The notes under the pieces are model-generated. The model was not told where the DNA came from, did not search any database, and worked only from the letters and a program-made list of their open reading frames with translations. The translations under genes were made by a program, and so were the position numbers. From contig JAINUG010000011.1 of assembly GCA_029706075.1 (NCBI GenBank), positions 9,057,001 through 9,121,000 on the forward strand: DNA of 64,000 nucleotides, read 5' to 3'. This document shows positions 12,501 through 25,300 of the stretch, piece by piece. Position 1 is the first letter of the stretch. Each line of letters opens with the position of its first letter. Origin of the DNA: Aldrovandia affinis (Eukaryota > Chordata > Actinopteri > Notacanthiformes > Halosauridae).

Positions 12501-13278
12501 ACCAACCACAGATAACTGCACTTACAGTGTTCAAACAGGTTTGGATTTGGTCATGACATGCTCCACTCTAAAATAAAAATAAATTGGGAAACCCTGCCAA
12601 GTATTGAGTGTATAAATGAACAAACTAACAAACCGCTTTTTCAGACTATTCTAATTTTCTGAGCTGCACTTGTGTACACAGTATATATTAATCATGACAT
12701 GTGCCTCAGCATGGAACATTGTGGAACAGGAAATGGAGTGCTCGAAGGAGCTTGTCCAGCTGCCACATAGTAAAGCCTGCCTTCACTGCATTGTGGAGGG
12801 TGTGAAGCCCACAACTTCCCACATTGACCAGATGAGCCCCATACAGCTCAGCATGCTCCTTCTGGAGGAGGTCTGCCAACTTCAAGTTGACATTTGGGCC
12901 GTCCATACTGAGAGAGAGAAGCTGTCTCATATTGAGTTTTGCAACACATTCCTGTTAATAAACACAGCAATAAATATATTAATGACAATATTCATTGAAT
13001 GTTTATTCTTGAAATACACTGCCATTTAGACATTAAGATATTAACTATAGTCCAGTTAAGATATTAACTATTGCCCAAAAGGGTCTGACTGCAGCCTTCA
13101 CTCAGACGAACTTTGACTGTCAGACGGCACCTCCACTGATGGTGGATGCTGCAGTCAGACCCTATTGCAATGTTCACTCATCATCATTATGTGTAAATTA
13201 CTTCCAGTTCCAAGCCATTCAAGCAAAACCAAACTGCTAGCCTGGTAAGCCAACACAGCCAAGTCAAAGGACCCGCGT

Positions 13279-13321
<43 letters not shown>

Positions 13322-16300
13322 TATATATACACACACACACACACAATCAAAATCACACATCCAACAGTAACCTTATTACACCACTGGCAGACAACCACAC
13401 TCTCTCGTGCTCCCTCCTCTCCAATCCCAACAACCTGTGTCCAGTCACCCACATCCCAATCTCATCTATTAATCTAGACTTTAGCGACATGATTGTCCAT
13501 TAGTATCAACAATTTAAATGTCAGTAGATAAACTTACTTTGATGTGAAGCAACAGGTCGACAGCTTTTCCGTGTCCCAAGAATTGAGAGCCAAGATACCT
13601 AGATTGGACACAGTCATCCTCCCAAAACCGAATGTGGACGTCGAGCTGTTTCGTCTTTGTTGAGTGGTTCAGAGACTCGTCAAACATCAACACAAACTGG
13701 CCAGCCTCGTTGATAATGTCAACAAGCTGCTGCTTAAAGTATGGTGCTAGCCCGAATCGTATGATGTATCCTGTTTTGTCCTTGCCACAGGAGAAAGTCT
13801 TGGCGATGTCCGAATCTGGAAACATTGCCTTGAAAACATCTGAAATATTTTCATTCGAGTTCAGGGAGTGGTGTTTCACCACTGTGTCGAGACACCAGAT
13901 AACCTCCGCACGCAGCGTTGGTGTGCCGCCCAGAGCCACTCTGATGTCGGCAGAAGACGAGGCAGAGGTGGCTGTCCTAACGCTAGTAGTAGCCATGGTC
14001 ATATCATTAGCTTCATTGGGTGCGGCTGGTGGCGGTGTAACGTCGGCAGTAACGTGACCTTCGTTAGGCAGTGGTGGTGCAACGTCGTTAACAGTAGCAC
14101 AGAAACTTGCAATGGACAGCTGCCGCTCTCGGCGAGCAACAGTGGCCTTGTGGCTAGCGCTATGCATGTGAGACTTCACCGCGTTGACCCCCATCGATGC
14201 AACACTTATCGTCTTTTTACATAGTGTACAATATGCCTGCTTGATGTCATCAGCGACGGGCTGCAACCATGGCTTAAAGTCCGGCACATCCAACCACAAC
14301 TGCGCAAATTTACACTTCCCCATGTTTTCTACCCTTAGCTAATTCAGAGAAATACGCTTTCCATGCGAGCACGTTCGCCATTCAGGCTTCTCTTTCACCT
14401 TTCGCGCTATGGGCGTAACCTTTTTTACTTTTATTTTTTTACTAAAACTAATACATTCACGAACTTTTACTGAACGTATTTAGGACAGATACTATTTGGA
14501 CAGAATCTAATTCAGAAATACCTACAAAATTTAATACCTTTTAAGGGTCTTAATTTTCACTAAATTGATTTATCAACTTTTAATACTTTCCAAGCCTTTC
14601 AAGACCCCGCGGATACCCTGTTCCTCTAGCACCAGTGATTTGAATTGAACTCATTTATGAAATAAACCTAGTTTCCAGCTGGTGTACTCAGACTTTTGAC
14701 TGGTACTGTATATAGCCAATTATCTAATTGAGCCAGGATAATTGGTGGAAACAAAAACCTGCATACACTCCAGCCCTCCAGGAACAGAATTGTCCACCCC
14801 TGGTCTATATCATGAAGAAATCTGGAATAACCACAGAACTGCAAAAACCCAGGACCTGGATTGGCATCAGATAAATAAAGGATCAGATCAATCAAAAGCA
14901 AATCAGGAATGCAGTTCTCACCTTCTGAAATACCTGGTGGGTGGATTTTGACCAGATATCCAGCTGGAAAAAGATTGGGCAAAAAGTTATTTTGATGTAG
15001 TATCAAATATGCACCATTGCATATGGACAGCTGCAAACAGCTGTGAACATTGAACACTACTGTGAATATTTTACATTACAACACATTCAAGTTACATCAT
15101 TTATATAAAATAATACAGAGCGTGATAAGTCTGTCTTCCAAGAAAACCCTATTATTGTGTTCTGGAATTTCATCACTCACTGGAAACACTCACTATTAGG
15201 ATCAATTATAGCAGTACCCTCAAAAAGCATTGGTACCTTGGTATTGGTCACCTCATATTTCAACAAAAAAAATTCATAAGATAGATGGCGCCATTAAGAT
15301 GGCCGCAGAAATCGTGTGATTCAGTGTTAGGCTGTGCTGTTCTAGAGGGGATTGTTCTGTGAGGAAACTGAAGCCAAATACAATTTGTAATATTGATTAC
15401 AAATTTACCTCCCCGTATTTATTTTTGAGCAACAGGAAGAGTGAACAAGCAAACTGGGCACACAGAACATAAGCTTAGCCCTCAGCTATACCGAGTTACC
15501 AAGCTATTATTTGACATATTAATTTAGAAAATACATATATTGAGCATTTAATACAAAAATAATGGAAACAGACAAGATGCACTCCATGGTTGTGCATTTA
15601 TTTCAGATGATTTACAGTGATCATGGTCATGAGCTGTTCATATGGTATGTAATAGATGAGGCAGTATTTTGTTTGCTATATTTTTGAAAAGTCAATTGAT
15701 TAATAACAACTGTGAAGGAAAAACACTCCAATGATTTGAATGTCTGCCATAGAAATACAAGGGAACTGGCCCCCAGTTGTATTGAGAAAGTCAAGAGAAT
15801 ACCTGACCAGAGCATTCATGTTCCAGATTTGACATTTATGCTTGATCATTAAAGTTATTTCACATACATTACTTCTGTAAAAGCCTATGTGCCAAGTGCA
15901 TATAATGTGTACAACAATATACAAAACTCATATGCTAAGAAGTACTGGCAGGATTCAACATGAACATTTTTTCCCTAAATTTTTCCACTCACAGAAATTT
16001 AGTTTGGGTAAGTATATTTGTGGCCCTCTTGTCCAAACTACATTTTTACCTACCCTGATATGGTGTAGTTTAACTGTAACATAAAGCACATTAAAACTAA
16101 GTTTAACTCCTAGGACTCGTTTCACAAAAAATGTGACATGCAAGCTAATATCTTAGAGATGCAATCACTGTCTCACTCTTTTCAAAGTGATTCACAAAGT
16201 TGTTGCAATTTCGTTCCAGAAATGCATCTTGCAAAGTGCATGCATGAACAATTAGGCTACAAGCCACAAGCTCTTACTTTCTGTACAAGAAACAGCCTGT

Positions 16301-19300
16301 TGCGAAGGGAGGGTGGGCTTTGGGGTTTGTAACCCTTGTGGATTGCAGCCAACAAACTTTTGTGTTAACGCGTTGACAATAATTTACAGTGAAAATGGTC
16401 TCGTACCAGTGTGACAGGAATTGTAGGGCCTTCAATGCTCACAAAGAGGAGCTTTTATAGAATGTCAACTGAAAAGTTACTCCTCCAGAAAACTGAAATT
16501 CCTCCCAGCGACCCTAGTGTTCTGCTCTGATACAGTGTATTAACTATTGATCAGAGACTTACCGTTCTATGACTGGTCATAGGACCAAACATGACCCGTC
16601 TCATTAGACTTTTCAGCTTTGTTCCTCAGTGCACAGCTAATTTTATTACCTACATCATTTGTCACACACACATGCATGCACTTTGTGACATGAATCGTCC
16701 CTTGCCTGATTGTGCAAATCACTGGCTGGCTTTACTTGGTTGACAAATGTTTGTACTTAACCATTGCTCCAGGCAATGGTTAAGGTTGAGTCTTGACTGG
16801 TCTGTTCTTACCCCAGCTCCCCAACCCCTCACAGAAACCACCTACCTTACCATCTTCAGCATATAAGTTCTCATTGAATGCCCTCACAATAGTACGATCA
16901 ATAAATAGGCTTCGCATCACCACAATAGCTTTTAGTACTTTCCCCAAAGTCACCTGAAAGAGAGATGGGAAGGAGAGCATTAGTTAGTGAAATTTGTATA
17001 GCTCACCAGGCAGAAACGGCTGCAAGACTGTATAATTCAATTTCTAGTTGCCTGGCTTAGGGTGTCAAATATATTGTTTCAGACACACTTGCTTTCAATA
17101 TATTAAAAACCCATTCTGTCAAAAATAAGTATTTAAGGAAAACGTTACCTATTTTTAGGTTTTGTAAGGAATAAACACAGTCATCTCGCTACCACTACCG
17201 AGCATACTAGAATACCCAACTTGTGCTCTTCAAGGTAGTAGCAAACATTTTCCCCCCAACTGGAAATACAATTATGGCTAATATTCAAATTCAAGACCAC
17301 TAAGAATACATATTAAAACAACATATCTGTGCCAATTGCACTGAATAATAATGCACACATAGTAATACATATAAAAATGTCCTAGTTTATACCACAAATA
17401 TAATATCCATGTATTTTGCATGATGTTTTGTTTTGGCTCATTAAAACAACCCCCCACCCCCACTAGCATAGCCGGGGGCAGGGGTTGGGGGATTTGGGGT
17501 TTAACACCCCCGAAATGTTTAATGACATTTCCAAACGACTTATTCACAGACATAAGTTTCACAGACAGCTCATCCCAGTGATCATCTATATCAAATAATG
17601 CTGGTTCAGTGCAATCGTAAATAATCGCAAATGACTTTTCCTTCCGCTTGAACAACAGTATTTAAAAAATCCAGGCCAAAGCTCGTTTGAACTGATACCA
17701 GCTGGAATGCTGTGTGAACAGCTTATCCACTAGGTCCTCTTCACCTGCCACAGCAGAAGAGGTACCACCAAAGCACCTCTTCATTTCACAGTCCTCAGTG
17801 GTCAACTGACCAATGTTATCTGACATGTTAGGCCATTCTGTCTGACTGCTTGAGGAAGTCTGGCCATGAATACATTTTTCATTCTTCAGGAAGGCATTCG
17901 CTGTGACAGCCAATCAGGCTGGATTCATAGAGGAAATAAATGAAGGTAGAACCTGCACACTGTGTGCAGAAAAGGGAATGTCCCAAACGAGGCAAAGGCT
18001 CAACGTTCAGTTCAAGAGTTCAATGACCATCATCAGTATCATTTGACCGAAACGTCTGTCCTTTTGTCTTTTAATCCTTTTTGTTTCACTGGATATTTTT
18101 TCATGCACCTTTTTATGGATTAAAAGACTCTTGAACTGAACGTTGAGCCTTCGCCTCGTTTGGGAGATTCCCTTTTCTGCACACAGTGTGCAGGTTCTAC
18201 CTTCATTTATTTATAGTGGCTATTGCAGCTTTTGAACCTATGCACATGTGGTTACAACTATCTGGTAGACGCGGCTTCACCTCTTTACAATGATTTTGGA
18301 TTCATAGAGGAGCATTCATACATCCATTGTAAGACATTGGATGCCTTTCTGATAATGGTAATCCTGCTGGACACAAACATCTGGAATCTGAAAATGTTTT
18401 GTTTCAGATGCATTTCAAACATAATATGCTGTGACACTGCTGTTGGTCCAAAAAACAGAGTCTTCAAGAGATAACTATTGCAGACCAATTTAGTCAGTCG
18501 GAATCCTCCCTTTGCCCACAGTGTAGTGAGGTCCTGGATGAGTGCCAAAGCTTGCTCGTTGGTGGAGACCAATTTAAGATGTAGGGTACCAGTGAAAATG
18601 ACAAAATCCTAGAATAAATCTAACTTACCAGAAGTACTGCTGATGTCCCATTGGGTCTAAAGAGTTCTATTGTCATATCAGGAAACATTCTGCCAATCCT
18701 TGATATAACATCATCCACATACCTGGAGGACACAAAGAGAACATGCACATTTATCACAGCTGATATTTCAGTTTCTAATAAAGTGTGTTAGGTAGGTCAC
18801 AACCAGTGGTTGAATGCATGGATCCATTTTGATAGGCTATCTTAAAATAAACTTTGAAAAAATTTGAAATGCTCAAATAGTCAGCTCTTTAACTATCCAC
18901 TGTGCTGCAGAAAATCTCTGCAAAGGAACAGTACATTTTCAATATTTTTTATATATGGAGCTCTATAGCACCACCATGTGTTTTGATTGGGCCAATGATT
19001 TATGGCTGGAATCAGAAAGTGTTTCTGTGAGAGAAATTCAACACTCCTGACCGTGTTTATGACCTCCAATACCACAATATAAATTTGTTGTGTCAGTCTG
19101 AATTCTTATTTATTTAATGTTTATTTGAGCAGGGACAGATACAGAAAGCATACACATTGCATTAACAACACACTTATATAAGTCAAGGGTGCACTTCAGT
19201 CATGACAAATATGCCTATTAAAATCAAACCTTTCGTCCAACAATTTTTTTAAATTAGTTTTTACTATGTGTGAGCAACTGCAACTATCGAACTTCGATAA

Positions 19301-22300
19301 TAAATTACTATTTTAGTTTATTTCCAGAGCTGAGGAACTATATAAATCATGGCGGGTAACTAAATTGACAAGTTTTATTGCATATCTGGTCAACTCAACA
19401 GCAAAGAATGATCAGGATCAGACTAATTTTACCTGGACCCCTGGCATAACCTCATCCAAGGTACAGTGCCATCTCAATTCTCATTTGCATCCTTTCAAAT
19501 GATTTCAAATGGCGTAAAATCCAATCAGTATGGGTCTTGGAAGGACATATCTACAGTGAAAGTTAATATACAGGTAACTGCCAAAATGAAGAATACACCA
19601 ACATAAAGTGTCTTAATAGGGCTTTGGGCCACCATGAGTGACCCAATGTGCCTTGGCATAGATTCTGCAAGTGTCTAGAACCCTATTGGAGGGATGCAAC
19701 ACCATTCTTCCATGAGAAATTCCATCACTTGGTGTTCTGTTGATGGTGGTAGAACATGTTGTCTCCACTGAGAAGAGGAAATGTGAAGAGGAGTTTTTAG
19801 ATGTGGTTAATGGCTGCTTTTTGGTGCAGTCTGTTACTCGGCCTAATAGAGGAAAATCGATTCCGGATCTGGATTGTGTAATAATCCTGACAGAATTTGC
19901 AGCTCAGAGGTAGTGGAACAACTAGGGACAAGTGCAGTCACTTTTGATATTTTTTGGCAAGTTAAGACCACCTCCTCTGACCTCCTAACTCCTCTGATCA
20001 GTAGCATGATCACCCGTCCATAATCTAGCATAGCCGGTTCTTTATTTAATGTCTCGTACGTAACTCAACGGAATCCTTTGAAATCTGTACACACAATCTA
20101 AATACTTTCTCTTTCTACTGAAATAAACAATTATATTTACCTCAAGATAACAGAAAGAAAAAAATCACCTTTTCCCATAAAAAGCAACTAATTATGCATG
20201 TAACATGTAACAGCCCAAGCTAATGGCCTTATGATTTACCATCCACGTTAATTTAACATCATAAATTTGAATATTCCCAAACGAATGTTTCAAACAAATG
20301 TCTTGTTATCAGAAAGTACATTTTGCCCTACCGAAATCACAGCAACCTATTGGGATTGTACTGGGATATTGTTGTGTAGCCGTTTTTAAGCAGAAAAACA
20401 CACAATATTTAACTTTTAACAAGACAAACGATTTCTGCCATTTCTGCCGTGCTCAAAAAGCATAACAAAGGATAAACGAGCAGGCCAGGCTTCAAGAACC
20501 ACTCAAGACCGACCACAACATCTCAAATTACAATATTTCGTGAAATTGTATTGATATGGTGATGTAACATCAAAATACATTCAAAGAGAAAGAATAAGAC
20601 ATTGCTGTAAAGTTTGTTTTAACCCCATTTGTGACACCAAATTAAGGGGTGATTGTGCTACTGATCTCTAGAATTTTTTACTTCCGATAAGCAGACATTA
20701 ATGAAGAATCTAAGTAATATAGAAACTTTGAAATAAAACTTTTTCAAGGTGCAAAAAGTAAACCTAAGCAGTTTGTTCAACATTGCAGTAGGAGGAGGAA
20801 AAAGTTAAGCGGTTAAGTGCTTTAAGAATAAAGAAGGAGCTTTGCTTTATAATAAGGATATCGGTGATACTATATTAAACAGTTAGAGCTTTACCAGAGA
20901 ACAGGTTATAAACATGCCTAAAAGTCCAGCCAATGTACAGAAAGTTTCAGAGGACACTGAGATAAGGGATGTACTCAAGGAACTTGGGGAGATTATTCAT
21001 AAACCATTGACAGATATTTTTATGCAATCCCTAAACACTAGAGAAATACCACATGACTGGAAGCAAGGTAGTATAATTCCAAACTTATAAGGTGGACCGT
21101 AGTGACCCAGGGAACTACAGGCCTGTCAGTTTAACTTGCATCTCATGTAAAATATTGGAATGCATTATTACAGACACGGACTTATTCTTGAAAAATAATA
21201 ATTTTTCTACAGAGTTGTCAATGCGTGGGACAGCTTACCATGTCATGTAGTGGGGGCAGAACTACTTGTATTCAAGTCAAATCATTCTCCAATTATTAAG
21301 GGCATGTGTTTTTCACCACCTTCAAGAAGCTGCAGTTCCTTCCTTATTGGGTGTCGCTGTAGGCACTCCATTTTGAGTAATTAGTGGCAATTACTCAAAA
21401 GACCATGAACAATTATACAATTAAGTGCCAATCTGGGTGTTGGTGCAAAGTCTATAAATTGACATTGTTTCAGAGGGGAGTTTCCTCTTATGGACAAGTT
21501 TTTACTATTTTTTTAAATAGGAAACAACAAATTATCTGACAATAATTAAATTCAACACCAGAATATAAAATATTGTGCTCCCTTAACTGAATTTGAAAAA
21601 TCAAGGCATCCGATCAATAGCAATTTTGTCCTTTATATTTTTATTTTGCATTTAGCCTGTCAAAAAACATTTTCCTTTTGCTTTCAATTGTTTTCATAAG
21701 TTTGTGCGGTTTAAAACCATCCGCCCACTCATTTCAACATATCAGTTTCTTTGTTCCAGGACAGGCATGATATGTCCTACAGAAGTGTCAACAGACATAT
21801 TTTCACAATTGAAAGCAGTAGCCTACTTAAAATCAATCAGTACGATTACATGTGGGTGCGTGCAGCGCCAACTGCTGACAAGTCTACTACACTGCAATAC
21901 GCACCTCATTTGTGGTAATTGAATGATTACTTGACAAGTAGCTTCAGAAAGTCCTCCATCGACCTCTTGGTGTTGGAGGACGGAACTGCAGGTGGTGAAA
22001 AATGCATGCCCTTACCAATTATGACCCTGATTAGTTGCATCAGGTGTTTTGGTGCAGGGCTAGAACAAAAACCTGCACCCACCTGCGCCCTTTTCGGATA
22101 AGATTGGACACCCCTGCTCAGGGCTCAACACTAACATTTTACACTGGTGGCACAGTTGCCACTAAGTTTTTCTGTTAGTGGCAGTGGGCAGATTTTCAGT
22201 GGCAAATGCCACCAAATTGGTGGCAGTTTCGAGCCCTGTTATATATATAATAGAGCTGCATGTTGTACTAATTTTTGCTAATTAGCATATTATGTTCACA

Positions 22301-25300
22301 TTATTTAGGCTACGCCTACATACATACCTTGTGCATTGGCATGTTTCACCTCAACATGGCCTATCAAGATGTTGATGGGTCTTCCATTGGCCATGATACG
22401 TGCATACACGATTTCGCATTCCTTTGTTGAGATGTCTGTGTCCCCGTCTATCATGAATGAGAGATATGGGACTGCTGCTATTTTCTCCATGGTGCTCTTT
22501 TTCAGTGTGTCTGCAATAACTCCAATAAATAGCGCACAGGACTTGTCGTTGCTATACGTTGGGTTTACATTCAAACCATTCTTCTTTTGGAGCAGTATCT
22601 GTGACCTAAATTTAGTGAACGGCATTTCCTCCTTTGCAATGTTGTATGCGGTGTTGAACTTAACGATCATCTCTGCCTCTTGTTGTGATCGGGCCGCTGC
22701 TTCTGGCCGTTGGAGCGCTGCGGGGAGAGGGGTAGCAGCGCTCGCGATGCACCTGTCGCGGCACTGTATGTGCTTGTGGCTTTTGCCGTGGATAGCGAGG
22801 GGGTCGCGTTTAAAACGGGTTGCTGCAGACGCAAGTTTGCTACTGCCTGCAACAGTCGGCCCGCATTGTTTGCAGTACACACAGTACATATATTTTCCTG
22901 TTTTTCGTACCTTAGCCATGTGAACTTTAAGCCACTCAGGCGAAATCTCGAGTTAGGGCTACATCTTGGCTTTTTAGCGGAGGGTGGCTGCTCGGTTACC
23001 TCGGATTCCTGTTCTGCCGGCTGTGACTGCTCATCGGATTCTGAATCTATTTCTGCGTCTGGTCTAACCTCAGGTGGTGGTGGTGGGGCATTTTTCTTCA
23101 CGAAAAACGTATCGATGCGCTTCATTATTCTTCATAGGCTATGGTTTTGTGATCGGCAATGATGACCTAGCTTGCTCTAACGTTGTGTCTGACTCTTGCT
23201 ACTTTGCGCGGGACTCGGGAAAACTTGAAAGAAATGCCGCCCGAACGGACGGGCTCCGCCCAGACCTCATGTAGCCGAAATAGTCGCCAAGACAACAGAC
23301 ATAAACACAACTTAACCGACATAACAAGATCAATGTGAGATCAAATAATCAAACAAAATCGTCCAACTGTTTGACCAAAATATTACTATAGGATAAAAAA
23401 AAAAAAAAAAAACATTCTAGTGGCAACATTGCCACTGGTTATTTTTTTTAGTGGCACTGGGCAGATTTTCAGTGGCAAATGCCACCAAATTGGTGGCAGT
23501 TTCGAGCCCTGCCCCTGCTAAAGACAGCTAAAGGAAGGCACTGGAATGTTGGGAGGTTGAACTCACTGTGGCGGCAGCACCAGGGTGCTGGGCTGGACTT
23601 TGGGTCTTCTCTTGGCAGAGGCACCCATCTGGTTCGCTGAACGCTTAAGTGATTGTTGGTTGAGAAGACTGGAAGCCAGACCAGCATGGTACTGCAACTA
23701 GAAGATGCATAAATAAAGATATTAGGGGAGAAATGACAGAAGTGAGTACAAAATATATAAACAATTACCACCTGTTCTCATATCTGGCCTGTTCTCGTCA
23801 GTATGTATTCTCAAGTTCGTAAACATCCCAAATTCAATGTGTACCCTGTAACATGTGTAGCATCCAGTTGCATCTCATTACAGGGGTAGACAAATCATAA
23901 TTCCATGTGGTAGTCTTCTAGGCTACCAACCAGCCAAATATAGTAGCCCAGCCCAATTTTTGATAGCCCAGATATATGGCACTGGTATATATACAATAGA
24001 ATCTCCTAGATATAAACCGCAGAGTTAGACTGAGCGGTGAATTGAACACGGTATGAACCTGGACATTGCATCCACAATTACTTCTTATCAACACCTAGCC
24101 CTTTATTATCACTGGCATGTCCACTGTTTAAGATATTTACTATAACTTGACCTTCAATTTGTGGGAATGTCACATTTTACTGAATATGGCCAGTTGTAGG
24201 CTAGCTAAACAAGAGATTGGCGTACCATGCCAAAGCTCACATTGACTAATACTGAACCCCACAAGTTCCATTTTGTTTGCCTACTTTTATTTTTTTGGTA
24301 CTAGTGTTTATCCAGTGAAAAGCATGCCCACATGCTTCAGGAGAATCAATGTTATAGGATGGAGAAGGGGCTATGAATACAGTTGGGCATTCCAAATTTG
24401 GAGGGAAAAATGTATGGAAGTCAAGATATAATCAATTGAGAAATACTTTGGGGTACAATGTCAAAAGGATCTGGCAACACTGCTTGTTTCCCCTTCACTC
24501 ACTTCTTCAGGTCAGATGATGCTTTTCTTTTTAAATAATTTTATTTTCTTCCCCTATTTGCAAAGCCGAAAAGTAATTGCAGACCCATACATCGCTACGT
24601 CAATCCATCAATTTGCAAGGGCGCACACTAGAATGCGGATGGAGCCATCCACTGCTTATTTCCACAATGCAATTCACCAGCTGAGCTAACAGTAATTTCA
24701 CTAGTAAATGCAGATTGCAGGCAGACCACAAGCACCTGTTTTAATTAGAATAGTCACTATTGTGATGATGATGTGGGGAATACCCCTGTAAATATAAAAT
24801 TGGATACAAATTAATTGGAGGATAAAAAACACAAAATGCCTAATTACAGTAACATTCACAATTGACCCTTCGCTAAACCACGCCCCCCTTAGTTATTGTT
24901 GCTATGTACGTCAAGCTTTCGGAGCCAGCATGGCGCTCCCACTGTCACTAACTGCACTCCCTGGAGAAATATTGTCCAATTTTTGGAAAATAGAAAAAGC
25001 GATTTCAGATAGAAGCAGACAGAAGGGTATACAATATGCATTTGAAGGTTATATTCAAGATATCACACTGACTCAGCAACAAAATGACGTAAAAAAAATT
25101 ATGATAGAAGCGAAAGCCTACAGATCAGAGTAAAAGGGAACCACCGCATCACCGGGCGATTAAGACAGAGTACAACGACATTAAGTTACACTGTTCCTGT
25201 AAAGCTGGGTAGGTCTCTATTCACTATTACAATCATTAAAAAGCCAAAGCAGTAGGCCTATATAACGTTACATTCAGTAGTAAGTTAGCTAGCATTAGCT

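Noticed and set aside
12670-13029. 119-aa plus-strand frame
   Set aside because: Antisense to the hAT block containing MDGPNVN and CGLHTLHN.
13155-13477. Open frames rich in Cys/Val or Thr/His on both strands
   Set aside because: They translate a CA microsatellite.
13514-14323. A 269-aa frame considered as a host gene
   Set aside because: It lies between hAT ends with a target duplication and has a BED-like finger plus the hAT MFDESLN motif; it is a truncated transposase.
22336-23162. Two long plus-strand frames (195 and 150 aa)
   Set aside because: Antisense to the hAT transposase frames; no family motif.
24930-25133. A short methionine-initiated frame considered as a host exon
   Set aside because: It sits inside perfect terminal inverted repeats, and the gene is cut off soon after a frameshift; better explained as a transposon fragment.
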